Below are positions 7,266-15,937 of a stretch of 33,039 nt of DNA, piece after piece. Location of the stretch: contig LVBG01000039.1 of NCBI GenBank assembly GCA_001603115.1, positions 1 to 33,039 on the forward strand, read 5' to 3'. The notes beneath the pieces were generated by a model. It saw only the letters and a program-made list of their open reading frames with translations. It did no database searches and had not been told where the DNA came from. Numbering within the stretch: the first letter of the stretch is position 1; each line of letters begins with the position of its first letter. Source of the stretch: Spirochaetales bacterium Spiro_05. GTDB lineage: Bacteria > Spirochaetota > Spirochaetia > Sphaerochaetales > Sphaerochaetaceae. A program made the translations under genes and the position numbers.

Positions 7266-8417
7266 ATGGACGGTTATCACCAACACCAGTATCTGGAAGG
7301 AGAGGTCCGCATACCCAGCGGATGCGCCATCAGCGGCATCATCGACCGAAGCGGAAAACGCTTCTCAGGCTCAGATGCCATCACCTCCATCTCCGTCATG
7401 CACGACAGGTCCAACGGACTGGGTGGCGGTTTTGCAGGCTACGGGATCTATCCCGAATACGAGGATTTCACCGCCCTGCACATCTTCTATTATGGAAGCG
7501 AGGCAAAACGAAAGACCGAGGAGTTCCTTGAAGAGCATTTCGATCTCATCAACCTCTCCAAGATTCCGACCGAAAAACACAGGGCCATCACCGATGAGCC
7601 GTTGATCTGGCGCTACTTCGTCATGCCCCTTCCGACCAAACTCGCATCCAGTCAGCTGGATGAGGATGAGTACACCGCCCGTTGCGTCATCCGGATCAAC
7701 AAGGAGATCGACGGTTCCTATGTCTTCTCCTCCGGCAAGAACATGGGTGTCTTCAAGGCAGTAGGCTATCCGGAAGATGTCGGTGCCTTCTACCGCCTCG
7801 ATGACTACAAGGGCTACAGCTGGACGGTGCATGGCCGCTATCCCACCAACACTCCGGGATGGTGGGGCGGAGCACACCCGTTCAGCCTCCTCAGTTACTC
7901 GGTGGTGCACAACGGGGAGATCTCCAGCTACGACGCCAACCGCCGTTTCATTGAGATGTACGGCTATGCCTGCACCCTGAAGACCGACACCGAAGTCATC
8001 ACCTATATGATCGACTACCTGCACCGGCGCCAAGGACTGACCCTCGAGGAAGTGAGCAGTGTCATCGCCGCTCCCTTCTGGTCGACCATCGAATGCAAGG
8101 ATGAGGAGGAGAGAAACGCACTCACCTACCTGCGCAACACCTTTGCCAGCATGCTCATCACCGGCCCCTTCTCCATCATCCTCGGCTACAACGGGGGGTT
8201 GATGGCGCTCAACGACCGCCTGAAGCTTCGTTCCATGGTGGCTGCAGAGAAGGGAGACAAGATTTTCATCGCAAGTGAAGAGGCCGCCATCCGCATCATC
8301 GAACCGAACCCTGACCGGCTGTGGTACCCCATCGGGGGAAAGCCCGTCATCGCCGAGCTCTACACCACTGGACAAGGAGGGGCACATGGCCATCAACTAC
8401 CTGTATCCGGACTTTGA
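7266..8417 (+). CDS. Glutamate synthase, glutamine amidotransferase subunit (split GltB domain 1)
   Basis: This 383-residue protein is the class II (Ntn) amidotransferase part of an archaeal-type split glutamate synthase. It releases ammonia from glutamine. Cys20 in IPSGCAISG is the likely nucleophile, which implies removal of a 19-residue propeptide, as is usual for glutamate synthases. HGRYPTNTPG, GGAHPFSLLSY and VVHNGEISSYDANRR are the glutamine-binding loops. The open frame extends upstream to 7209, but AGGGAG 8 bases before the ATG at 7266 fixes the start. The gene is first in the operon, right behind the leader attenuator. Its 3' end overlaps the next gene by 32 bases. Confidence 0.9.
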   Translation: MDGYHQHQYLEGEVRIPSGCAISGIIDRSGKRFSGSDAITSISVMHDRSNGLGGGFAGYGIYPEYEDFTALHIFYYGSEAKRKTEEFLEEHFDLINLSKIPTEKHRAITDEPLIWRYFVMPLPTKLASSQLDEDEYTARCVIRINKEIDGSYVFSSGKNMGVFKAVGYPEDVGAFYRLDDYKGYSWTVHGRYPTNTPGWWGGAHPFSLLSYSVVHNGEISSYDANRRFIEMYGYACTLKTDTEVITYMIDYLHRRQGLTLEEVSSVIAAPFWSTIECKDEEERNALTYLRNTFASMLITGPFSIILGYNGGLMALNDRLKLRSMVAAEKGDKIFIASEEAAIRIIEPNPDRLWYPIGGKPVIAELYTTGQGGAHGHQLPVSGL

Positions 8418-9891
8418 GGTCCAACGCAACGAAAGCCGATGCATCACCTGCCGTGTCTGTGAGCGGCAGTGTGCCAACCTGGTGCACCACTACGATGCGG
8501 AGACCGGCCGCATGACCAGCGACGAAAGCCTGTGCGTCAACTGCCACCGCTGTGTCTCCCTCTGCCCCACCCGGGCCCTGAAGATTGTGAAAACCGACCA
8601 TGTCTTCAAGGAGAACGCCAACTGGAGGGGAGAGGTCATCCAGGACATCTACCGCCAGGCAGAGACCGGCGGTGTTCTGCTCGCTTCCATGGGAACCCCC
8701 AAGCCCTACCCCGTCTACTGGGACAAGATGCTGATCAACGCAAGCCAGGTGACCAATCCCTCCATCGACCCGCTGCGCGAACCGATGGAGACCACCACCT
8801 TCCTGGGCAAGAAGAGCACCACCATCCGACGGGACGAACAGGGAAAGCTCATCACCGATACCACTCCACAGCTGAAACTGGCCATTCCCATCATGTTCAG
8901 TGCAATGTCCTACGGCTCGATCTCCTACAACGCACACAAGAGCCTTGCCTTGGCTGCCGAGCAGTTGGGAACCTTCTACAACACCGGCGAAGGCGGACTG
9001 CATGAGGACTTCTACCGTCATGGCAAGAATACCATTGTGCAGGTGGCATCCGGACGGTTCGGGGTACACCCAGGCTATCTGAATGCGGGAGCTGCCATCG
9101 AGATCAAGATGGGACAGGGGGCGAAACCCGGTATCGGGGGACACCTTCCCGGTTCGAAGATCGGGCAGGACATCTCAAAAACCCGCATGATACCGTTGCA
9201 CAGCGATGCAATCAGTCCGGCTCCCCACCATGACATCTACTCCATTGAAGATCTCCGGCAGCTGGTCTACGCCCTCAAGGAAGCCACCAACTACACCAAG
9301 CCGGTCATCGTCAAGGTTGCTGCGGTGCACAACATCTCCGCCATCGCCAGTGGCATCGCCCGCAGTGGTGCGGACATCATCGCCATAGACGGTTTCCGCG
9401 GAGGCACGGGAGCAGCTCCAGCACGCATCCGGGACAATGTGGGCATCCCCATCGAACTGGCCCTCGCCAGTGTCGATGAACGGCTGCGCGCAGAAGGGAT
9501 CCGCAACCAGGTCAGCCTGGTCGTGGGAGGCTCGATCCGCAGCAGTGCCGATGTCATCAAGGCCATCGCCTTGGGAGCAGATGCCATCTACATCGCAACC
9601 AGCGCCCTGATAGCCCTTGGTTGCCATCTCTGCCGCACCTGTCACAGCGGCAAGTGCAACTGGGGCATTGCAACCCAGAATCCTGAGCTCGTCAAACGCC
9701 TCAATCCCGAGATCGGCAGCGAGCATCTGGTGAACCTGCTGACAGCATGGAATCACGAGATCAAGGAGATGATGGGGGGCATGGGCATCAACTCGATCGA
9801 AGCGTTGAAGGGAAACCGCCTGATGCTCAGGGGTATCGGGTTGTGCGATGCGGAGCTCAGGATCCTGGGCATCAGCCATGCCGGGGCATAG
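8386..9891 (+). CDS. Glutamate synthase, FMN/Fe-S synthase subunit (split GltB domain 2)
   Basis: The 501-residue protein carries two CxxCxxCxxxC ferredoxin motifs at its N-terminus (Cys19/22/25/29 and Cys50/53/56/60). An FMN-binding TIM-barrel glutamate synthase domain follows (about 120-480), with GEGGLH, GQGAKPGIGGHLPG and GFRGGTGAAP motifs. A C-terminal cysteine cluster (413, 416, 419, 424) is probably the Fe-S site next to FMN. It adds ammonia to 2-oxoglutarate to give glutamate. AGGAGG 7 bases before the ATG at 8386 sets the start; the frame is open from 8275. The added ferredoxin domain suggests electrons arrive through Fe-S carriers. Confidence 0.94.
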   Translation: MAINYLYPDFEVQRNESRCITCRVCERQCANLVHHYDAETGRMTSDESLCVNCHRCVSLCPTRALKIVKTDHVFKENANWRGEVIQDIYRQAETGGVLLASMGTPKPYPVYWDKMLINASQVTNPSIDPLREPMETTTFLGKKSTTIRRDEQGKLITDTTPQLKLAIPIMFSAMSYGSISYNAHKSLALAAEQLGTFYNTGEGGLHEDFYRHGKNTIVQVASGRFGVHPGYLNAGAAIEIKMGQGAKPGIGGHLPGSKIGQDISKTRMIPLHSDAISPAPHHDIYSIEDLRQLVYALKEATNYTKPVIVKVAAVHNISAIASGIARSGADIIAIDGFRGGTGAAPARIRDNVGIPIELALASVDERLRAEGIRNQVSLVVGGSIRSSADVIKAIALGADAIYIATSALIALGCHLCRTCHSGKCNWGIATQNPELVKRLNPEIGSEHLVNLLTAWNHEIKEMMGGMGINSIEALKGNRLMLRGIGLCDAELRILGISHAGA

Positions 9892-9900
9892 GAGGCAGCC

Positions 9901-10329
9901 ATGAAACGAGTCTATGTAAATGAAGCGTGGTGCCTCGGATGCCACCTGTGCGAGTACTACTGTGCCTACGCAAACTCCGGCCTGACCGATATGGTCAAGG
10001 CACTGAAGGACAAGGTGATCAGGCCGCGCCTTACCATCGAGCAGGAGGGCACCATCAGTTTTGCCGTCAGCTGCAGGCACTGCACCGAGCCGCTGTGCAT
10101 GAAAAGCTGCATCGCTGGGGCCATCTCCTGCAAGGACGGCCTGATCGTCATTGACCAGAGCAAGTGCGTGAACTGCTACTCCTGCATCATGGCCTGCCCG
10201 TATGGCGCCCTCATGCCTAGCGAGGAGCAGGTGATGCAGAAGTGCGAACTGTGTGCAACCAACTCCCACGGCCAACCGGTCTGTGTACAAGGCTGTCCCA
10301 ACAAGGCCATCGTCTATGAGGAGCGTTAG
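9901..10329 (+). CDS. Polyferredoxin-type 4Fe-4S electron-transfer protein
   Basis: The 142-residue protein is cysteine-rich in a HycB/CooF/DMSO-reductase-B-like arrangement. The cysteine groups are CLGCHLCEYYC near the N-terminus, CRHCTEPLCMKSC, CVNCYSCIMACP, and a final CELC...CVQGCP. Up to four [4Fe-4S] clusters are possible. It lies between the synthase and reductase genes, with TAGGAGG just upstream, so it probably passes electrons from the reductase to the glutamate synthase subunit. Spacing to the next gene is one base. Confidence 0.88.
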   Translation: MKRVYVNEAWCLGCHLCEYYCAYANSGLTDMVKALKDKVIRPRLTIEQEGTISFAVSCRHCTEPLCMKSCIAGAISCKDGLIVIDQSKCVNCYSCIMACPYGALMPSEEQVMQKCELCATNSHGQPVCVQGCPNKAIVYEER

Positions 10330-10330
10330 G

Positions 10331-11563
10331 ATGCACTACCTTATCATCGGCAACTCCATTGCAGCGGCTGCAGTCATCGAAGGGATCCGAAGCCAGGATC
10401 CGGAAGGGGCGATCACCGTCGTCGGGGAGGAGAGGCAGGCCTGCTATGCCCGCCCACTCATCTCCTACTTGCTGCAAGGCAAGACGGACGAAGAGAAGAT
10501 GCGCTATCGCGACCAAGCGTTCTTTGACAAACACAAGGTCACCGTCCTTTGCGAAACACGTGCCAGTCACCTGGATGCAGGGACAAAGACCGTTGCCTTG
10601 GATGACGGGACGACCCTCACCTACGACAAGCTGGTGCTTGCCACCGGCTCCTCCCCGTTCATCCCTCCCATGGAGGGGCTTGGGCAGGTGAAGCATCGTT
10701 TCACCTTTCTCACCCTGGATGATGCCCTTGCACTGCAACAGGTGGTAAAAGGTGATAGCCGTGTCCTGATCCTTGGCGCCGGCCTCATCGGACTGAAATG
10801 TGCAGAGGGCCTTTTCGGACAAGTCCGCTCCATCACCGTGGTCGATCTTGCCCCACGGATCCTTGCAAGCATCCTCGATGAGAAAGGATCGGCCCAGGTA
10901 CAGGAGCATTTGCAGCAGAAAGGCCTCACCTTCCATCTTTCTGACCGGGTGAAGGAGTTCACCGCCAACGAGGCCCTCCTGGAGAGCGGAACCATCGTCG
11001 GCTTTGACATGCTGGTTGTTGCCGTAGGGGTGAAGCCGAATACCAGCTTGGCAAAAGAGGCGGGCCTTGCGGTCAACCGGGGCATCGTGGTCGACACCTC
11101 CATGAGAACCTCGGGCAAGGACATCTGGGCAGCCGGCGACTGTGCGGAGGCTGAGGAGCTGGTAAGCGGTCAGCACAAGGTATTGCCGCTTTTGTGCAAT
11201 GCCTACCTGCAGGGAGAGACTGCCGGCAAGGATATGGCAGGACTGACAGAGCCATTCAACCAAGCAATTGCCATGAATGCAATCTCCTTTTTCGGTCTGC
11301 ATGTCATCACTGCCGGCCTCTACGAGGGAGAGGAGAAGCTGTTTGCGGAAGAGGGGTCGTACAAGCGACTCTTTGTCAGGGACAATCATCTCATCGGCTA
11401 TATCCTCATTGGGAAGGCTGTTGAGCGGGCTGGGATCTATACTGCCCTGATCAGGAACCAGACAGCTCTGGATACCATCGATTTCGATCTCATCAGTCGA
11501 CAACCGGCCCTGATGGCCTTTGCCAAGTCGGTACGACAGCAGCAGCTGGGAGGAAGCGTATGA
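10331..11563 (+). CDS. FAD/NAD(P)-dependent oxidoreductase of the glutamate synthase operon
   Basis: The 410-residue product is a Pyr_redox_2 flavoprotein. It begins directly with the FAD-binding Rossmann strand (MHYLIIGNSIAAAAVIEGI), has an NAD(P)-binding GAGLIGLKCAEG motif at about 151-162, and a second FAD motif, DIWAAGDCAEA (near 264). Relatives are nitrite- or rubredoxin-reductase-type enzymes. In this setting it probably takes the role of GltD: oxidising NAD(P)H and feeding the adjacent ferredoxin and synthase. The frame is open from 10253, but the ATG at 10331 starts the FAD fold. Its stop overlaps the next start in an ATGA overlap. Confidence 0.88.
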   Translation: MHYLIIGNSIAAAAVIEGIRSQDPEGAITVVGEERQACYARPLISYLLQGKTDEEKMRYRDQAFFDKHKVTVLCETRASHLDAGTKTVALDDGTTLTYDKLVLATGSSPFIPPMEGLGQVKHRFTFLTLDDALALQQVVKGDSRVLILGAGLIGLKCAEGLFGQVRSITVVDLAPRILASILDEKGSAQVQEHLQQKGLTFHLSDRVKEFTANEALLESGTIVGFDMLVVAVGVKPNTSLAKEAGLAVNRGIVVDTSMRTSGKDIWAAGDCAEAEELVSGQHKVLPLLCNAYLQGETAGKDMAGLTEPFNQAIAMNAISFFGLHVITAGLYEGEEKLFAEEGSYKRLFVRDNHLIGYILIGKAVERAGIYTALIRNQTALDTIDFDLISRQPALMAFAKSVRQQQLGGSV

Positions 11564-12285
11564 AGCATATCGTAGTGAAGAGTCGCGACTACCAAGAGGT
11601 GAATCAGGAGATTCGCTCCACAAAGGACAAGAACATTGTGCTCTCGGAAGTCTTTGGCCAGCGGTATCTGGGCTCCTCCCTCAAGGACCGGGAGCTCACC
11701 ATCGAGGGAACGGCAGGCAATGCCTTGGGCTGCTTCCTTGACGGGGGCATCATCACCGTCCATGGCAATGCCCAGGACGCCACCGGTGATACGATGAACG
11801 ACGGAAAGATTGTCATCCACGGGAGTTGCGGCGACGGGACCGGGCTTGCCATGCGCGGGGGGGCCATCTACATCCGTGACAGCTCAGGGTACCGCTCGGG
11901 CATCCATATGAAGGCCTATGAGGACAAGCAACCCCTTCTGATCATCGGCGAGCGGGCGGGAAGTTTCTTGGGTGAATACCAAGCCGGCGGCACGATCATC
12001 GTGCTGGGACGCAACCAAGCAGGCAAATCCCCTGTCGGGTATTTCTGTGGAACGGGTATGCATGGTGGTACAATCTATCTTCGCTGTGATACACTTCCGG
12101 TGAGCTTGCCGCCCCAAGTAGCAGTCAGGGATGCCGATGAGGCGGATATGCAGGTTTTGGGTGGTCTTCTCGAGGAGTATTGCTCGTTGTTTGCCTTTGA
12201 CAAGACGGAGTTGCTCGCTTCACATTTCTTTGTGCTCCAACCCAACTCCGCAACACCTTATAAGATGCTATATACCCATGTTTGA
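11560..12285 (+). CDS. Glutamate synthase, GXGXG beta-helix subunit (split GltB domain 3)
   Basis: This 241-residue protein is the C-terminal GXGXG domain of the glutamate synthase large subunit as a separate chain. The repeats appear as GTAGNALGCFLDGG, GNAQDATGDTMNDG, GSCGDGTGLAMRGG and GERAGSFLGEYQAGG. The domain is structural and helps shape the ammonia tunnel between the amidotransferase and synthase parts. It is translationally coupled to the reductase gene by a 4-base overlap, and glnA follows 16 bases after its stop. Confidence 0.9.
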   Translation: MKHIVVKSRDYQEVNQEIRSTKDKNIVLSEVFGQRYLGSSLKDRELTIEGTAGNALGCFLDGGIITVHGNAQDATGDTMNDGKIVIHGSCGDGTGLAMRGGAIYIRDSSGYRSGIHMKAYEDKQPLLIIGERAGSFLGEYQAGGTIIVLGRNQAGKSPVGYFCGTGMHGGTIYLRCDTLPVSLPPQVAVRDADEADMQVLGGLLEEYCSLFAFDKTELLASHFFVLQPNSATPYKMLYTHV

Positions 12286-12301
12286 GAGAGGGAGGAACAG
12301 G

Positions 12302-13582
12302 ATGACCAATACCCAGGTTGAGGTGATGCAGTTCATCAAGGAGCAGGATGTACGCTTTGTCCGTCTCGTCTTCTGTGATATTTTCGGACAGATCAAGAAC
12401 ATCTCCATCTCAGCGGATGAGCTGGGAAGAGCCTTTGCAAGCGGCATCTCCTTCGATGCGTCTGCCGTAAAGGGCTTTCTGCAGGTTGATGAGAGTGATT
12501 TGTTGCTCTTTCCCGATCCCGCAACCCTCTCCATCCTTCCTTGGCGCCCTGCCCAAGGTCGGGTGGTGCGCTTCTTTTGCTCGATCAGGCGCCCCGATGG
12601 CACCCGCTTTGAGGGTGACGGACGTTCCCTCTTGGAGGAAACCGTCCAGAAGGCCGCACTGCAAGGCTACCAATTCGGCGTCGGACCGGAGTGTGAATTC
12701 TACCTCTTCAAGCTCAATGACGAAGGGCAGCCCACCTACACCCCCATCGACCGGGGAACCTATCTGGATGTGGCTCCTCTGGACAAGGGGGAGAATGTGA
12801 GACGTGAGATCTGCCTGAATTTGGAGCAGATGGGCTTCTATACTGAACGCAGCCATCATGAGTCAGGACCGGGGCAGCATGAGATCGATTTCAAGTACAG
12901 CTCTCCGCTTGAGGCTGCAGACAACTTCATTACCTTCAGATCGGTGGTGAAGACCATCGCAGACCGAAGCGGACTCTTCGCCTCCTTCCTTCCCAAGCCC
13001 CTGCCCACCGAGAGCGGCAGTGGGCTGCACATCAACCTCTCCATTACCCGGGAGGGGGAACAGAGCCGGCTGCTTGAACAGCAGATGACAGCAGGTATCC
13101 TCTACCGCATCAAGGAAATCTCCCTCTTCCTCAATCCCTTGGTGAACTCCTATGAACGGCTGGGATCCTTCGAAGCTCCGCGCTATATCGGGTGGGGACA
13201 GGCTAACCGCTCGCTTCTGATCCGCATCCCGCAGACAACCGGTGAGTACCGGCGCATCGAGGTCCGCTCAGCCGACCCTTCCTGCAATCCCTACCTCGCG
13301 ATTACCCTGTTGCTCAACGCCGCCTTGGAGGGTATCAGGGAGGGGCTCACCCCGCCCGAGGAGTATGTGGGCTCGGCCTATCAGATGCAGAAGGGCACCA
13401 CCCTTCCCACTTCCTTGGCCGAGGCGATGGAGCTTGCCCAGAACAGCAGCTTCGTACAGTCAATCATCCCCCAGCGTTTGTTCAGCTATTTCCTCGAGGC
13501 AAAGAAAGCCGATTGGCTTGCCTATGAGGAGGCTGTCGACAAGAGCGAGGCGAGTCGCAAGAACGTCTTTTTCACGACCTAG
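12302..13582 (+). CDS. glnA: Glutamine synthetase type I
   Basis: The 426-residue protein is a GSI-type glutamine synthetase, slightly shorter than the family norm of about 440-470. Visible motifs are GPECEFYLF (metal ligands), ESGPGQHEIDF, GSGLHINLSI, NSYERLG and RSADPSCNPYLA. The Tyr-bearing adenylylation loop of GSI-beta enzymes is not evident, so control by adenylyl transferase is unlikely. GGAGG 6 bases before the ATG at 12302 marks the start; the frame is open from 12131. Placed next to the split glutamate synthase it completes a GS-GOGAT cycle in one transcript. Confidence 0.94.
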   Translation: MTNTQVEVMQFIKEQDVRFVRLVFCDIFGQIKNISISADELGRAFASGISFDASAVKGFLQVDESDLLLFPDPATLSILPWRPAQGRVVRFFCSIRRPDGTRFEGDGRSLLEETVQKAALQGYQFGVGPECEFYLFKLNDEGQPTYTPIDRGTYLDVAPLDKGENVRREICLNLEQMGFYTERSHHESGPGQHEIDFKYSSPLEAADNFITFRSVVKTIADRSGLFASFLPKPLPTESGSGLHINLSITREGEQSRLLEQQMTAGILYRIKEISLFLNPLVNSYERLGSFEAPRYIGWGQANRSLLIRIPQTTGEYRRIEVRSADPSCNPYLAITLLLNAALEGIREGLTPPEEYVGSAYQMQKGTTLPTSLAEAMELAQNSSFVQSIIPQRLFSYFLEAKKADWLAYEEAVDKSEASRKNVFFTT

Positions 13583-13593
13583 GAGGGCCAACG

Positions 13594-14163
13594 GTGCGTG
13601 CTTTGGTGGTTTCTTCGACACAAAAGGGGTGTGAATCCCTTTGCTCCCTCATCCGAGAGTATGAGGGAAGTGTCAGTATCACCCACGCGAGCAGCGCAAA
13701 CGAAGCACGCAGGATTGTCCTCGACAGTGAAGTCGACCTGGTTGTGGTGAATGCTCCCCTTGCCGATGAGTCGGGAGAAGAGCTTGCCATCATGGTTACC
13801 GAGCAAAGTCTCGCCACTTCCATCCTGGTGGTGAAAACCGAATATTTTGAACAATCCCAGGCTATGTTCAGCAGCCGAGGGATCCTGGTGGTCTCAAAAC
13901 CGGTAATCCGGCAGATGTTTTTCCAAGCCCTGAGCCTGGGCATTTCGTTGCGTTCCCGACTCGGGGCTATGCACAACGAGAATGAGAAACTGCACCGCAA
14001 GATTGAGGAGATCAAGCTCATCGACCGGGCCAAATGGGCCTTGATCGAGCGCCTCGGCATGGACGAGGCTCAAGCTCACCGACATATCGAGAAGATGGCG
14101 ATGGATCTTCGCAAAAGCCGCTATGAGGTCGCATCTTCCATTTTGAAAACGTATCAGATGTAA
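13594..14163 (+). CDS. ANTAR-domain RNA-binding antiterminator with degenerate receiver
   Basis: The 189-residue protein has a receiver-like domain (1-115), a short coiled linker and a C-terminal ANTAR domain (about 129-186). The ANTAR part has the three-helix pattern [18 protein letters not shown] then [15 protein letters not shown] proteins bind hexaloop RNA hairpins and prevent intrinsic termination. The receiver looks unable to take phosphate: Asn53 occupies the phospho-Asp position and Ser7/Ser8 replace the acidic pair, though Lys102-Pro103 is kept. It resembles AmiR/NasR-type pseudo-receivers that answer to a ligand or partner protein. The start is GTG, 7 bases after AGGAGG. It follows glnA by 11 bases, so it is made from a transcript whose own leader carries the target hairpin. 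Confidence 0.9.
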   Translation: MRALVVSSTQKGCESLCSLIREYEGSVSITHASSANEARRIVLDSEVDLVVVNAPLADESGEELAIMVTEQSLATSILVVKTEYFEQSQAMFSSRGILVVSKPVIRQMFFQALSLGISLRSRLGAMHNENEKLHRKIEEIKLIDRAKWALIERLGMDEAQAHRHIEKMAMDLRKSRYEVASSILKTYQM

Positions 14164-14177
14164 CAGGAGAACCAGAG

Positions 14178-15782
14178 ATGGCCAAACATATTTTTGTTAC
14201 CGGCGGGGTCGTATCAGGCCTTGGCAAAGGCATTACGGCAGCTTCACTCGGGAGATTGCTCAAGGCACGCGGCCTAAAGATTGCTGCGCAGAAGCTCGAT
14301 CCCTACATGAACGTGGATCCCGGCACAATGAGCCCCTACCAGCATGGGGAGGTGTTTGTGACCGAGGACGGGTCGGAGACCGACCTCGACCTTGGGCACT
14401 ACGAGCGCTTCATCGATGAGGATCTGAACAAGTTTTCCAATCTCACCAGCGGCAGGGTCTACTGGAACGTGCTGACCAAGGAGCGCAGTGGCGCCTACCT
14501 CGGTTCGACGGTGCAGATCATCCCCCACGTGACAACGGAGATCAAGGAAGCAATCTACTCGCTTGCAAAGAAGACTGCGGCCGATGTGGTGGTCACTGAG
14601 ATCGGGGGAACCACCGGTGATATTGAAAGCCAACCTTTTTTGGAGGCAATCCGCCAGATCGGCCATGAGGTAGGCCGTCACAACTGCCTCTTCATCCATG
14701 TGACGCTGGTCCCCTACCTGAAGAGCAGCGGCGAGCACAAGAGCAAACCCACCCAGCACTCAGTCAAGGAGTTGATGGCCTCGGGAATCTTCCCCGATAT
14801 CATCGTCACCCGCTCTGATGAGATTCTCGAAGCCGACATCAAGGAGAAGATCGCCCTCTTTTGCAATGTGAAGCGCGACTGTGTCATTGAGAACAAGACA
14901 GTCGGTGTCCTCTATGAGGCTCCGATGATGCTGCATGCCGAAAAGCTGGATGAGATTGTGGTCAGGGAACTGCAGCTTGATACAAACCAACCCGACCTCA
15001 CCGAATGGGAAGCGATGCTCGACCGCATCACCAAGGCAGACAAGCCGGTACGCATTGCCCTGGTAGGCAAATACATCCAACTCCACGATGCATACCTGTC
15101 GGTCATGGAAGCGCTCAAGCATGCAAGTTGGGCCCAAGGGGCCCAGGTAACGATCGACTGGGTCGACTCAGAACTGGTGACTGAGAAAAGCAGGGAAGCC
15201 TTGCTGGCAAAGGCTGACGGCATCCTTGTACCCGGAGGCTTCGGGGACCGTGGCATCGAAGGCAAGATTCTGGCAGCCCAGTACGCACGAGAGCACAAAA
15301 TTCCGTATCTTGGCATCTGCCTTGGCATGCAGATCGCCGTCATCGAATACGCCCGGCACGTACTCGGATATGCCGATGCCCACTCCAGTGAGTTCAATCC
15401 TGACTCAAAGCATCCGGTGATTGCCCTGATGCCCGACCAGAGAGGAAACATCCCCAAGGGAGGCACCATGCGCCTCGGAACCTACCCGTGTGTAGTGAGT
15501 TCCCCTTCCCGCATGAGTGACTCCTATCAGGGCGAATTGCTGATCGCAGAGCGCCATCGACACCGCTATGAGTTCAACAACTCCTTCCGCCAAGCACTTG
15601 CCGAAGGAGGCTTGATCATCAGCGGTACCAGTCCCGATGGTTCGTTGGTAGAAGCCGTGGAGCTTGCCGACCACCCCTTCTTCGTAGGAGTGCAGTACCA
15701 TCCTGAGTTCAAGAGCAGACCGAATCGTCCTCATCCCCTGTTCCTCGGATTCATTGCCTCAGCACTGGGTCGGAAGAGTTGA
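14178..15782 (+). CDS. pyrG: CTP synthase
   Basis: The 534-residue protein has the full CTP synthase layout. An N-terminal amidoligase domain begins with [19 protein letters not shown] (P-loop) and has [17 protein letters not shown]-terminal class I glutamine amidotransferase domain carries GGFGDRG, the nucleophile elbow GICLGMQ and the His-Glu pair in YHPEF. It converts UTP to CTP using glutamine. AGGAGA precedes the ATG at 14178. The gap after the ANTAR gene is only 14 bases with no terminator, so pyrG is probably read from the glutamate synthase promoter, at least in part. Confidence 0.97.
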   Translation: MAKHIFVTGGVVSGLGKGITAASLGRLLKARGLKIAAQKLDPYMNVDPGTMSPYQHGEVFVTEDGSETDLDLGHYERFIDEDLNKFSNLTSGRVYWNVLTKERSGAYLGSTVQIIPHVTTEIKEAIYSLAKKTAADVVVTEIGGTTGDIESQPFLEAIRQIGHEVGRHNCLFIHVTLVPYLKSSGEHKSKPTQHSVKELMASGIFPDIIVTRSDEILEADIKEKIALFCNVKRDCVIENKTVGVLYEAPMMLHAEKLDEIVVRELQLDTNQPDLTEWEAMLDRITKADKPVRIALVGKYIQLHDAYLSVMEALKHASWAQGAQVTIDWVDSELVTEKSREALLAKADGILVPGGFGDRGIEGKILAAQYAREHKIPYLGICLGMQIAVIEYARHVLGYADAHSSEFNPDSKHPVIALMPDQRGNIPKGGTMRLGTYPCVVSSPSRMSDSYQGELLIAERHRHRYEFNNSFRQALAEGGLIISGTSPDGSLVEAVELADHPFFVGVQYHPEFKSRPNRPHPLFLGFIASALGRKS

Positions 15783-15807
15783 CAGTTTTGCCGCTCTAAG
15801 GTAGTTT
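15779..15807 (+). promoter_or_regulatory. Candidate tRNA-Ala promoter overlapping the pyrG stop codon
   Basis: A perfect TTGACA (15779-15784) contains the pyrG TGA stop. After 17 bases comes TAGTTT (15802-15807, 3 of 6). The expected start lies about 8 bases before the tRNA. The tRNA may therefore be independent of the upstream operon. Confidence 0.45.
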
Positions 15808-15821
15808 TGTGTATGCAAATT

Positions 15822-15894
15822 GGGGCCATAGCTCATCTGGTAGAGCGACTGGTTCGCAATCAGTAGGTAGAGGGTTCGAGTCCCTTTGGCTCCA
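15822..15894 (+). tRNA. tRNA-Ala (anticodon CGC)
   Basis: A 73-base cloverleaf can be folded. The acceptor stem is GGGGCCA/TGGCTCC, including the G3-U70 wobble that identifies alanine tRNAs. The D stem is GCTC/GAGC, the anticodon stem ACTGG/TCAGT with loop TTCGCAA, and the T stem GAGGG/CCCTT with a TTCGAGT loop. The discriminator base is A. The anticodon CGC reads GCG. The 3' CCA is not encoded, so it must be added enzymatically. Confidence 0.96.
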
Positions 15895-15904
15895 AGCAAC
15901 ACAG

Positions 15905-15937
15905 CCCGTTTTTCCTTTTAGGAAGAGCGGGTTTTTT
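15905..15937 (+). terminator. Intrinsic terminator after tRNA-Ala
   Basis: An 11-bp stem (15905-15915 with 15921-15931, two G-U pairs) with a TTTTA loop is followed by six T. It lies 10 bases after the tRNA. The last T is also the first base of the complement of the convergent transporter's stop codon, so the two transcription units abut here. Confidence 0.9.

Noticed and set aside
10914..10925. Another AAAGGC inside the reductase gene
   Set aside because: No flanking inverted repeat and no terminator follow, and it is within coding sequence; a chance match to the hexaloop.
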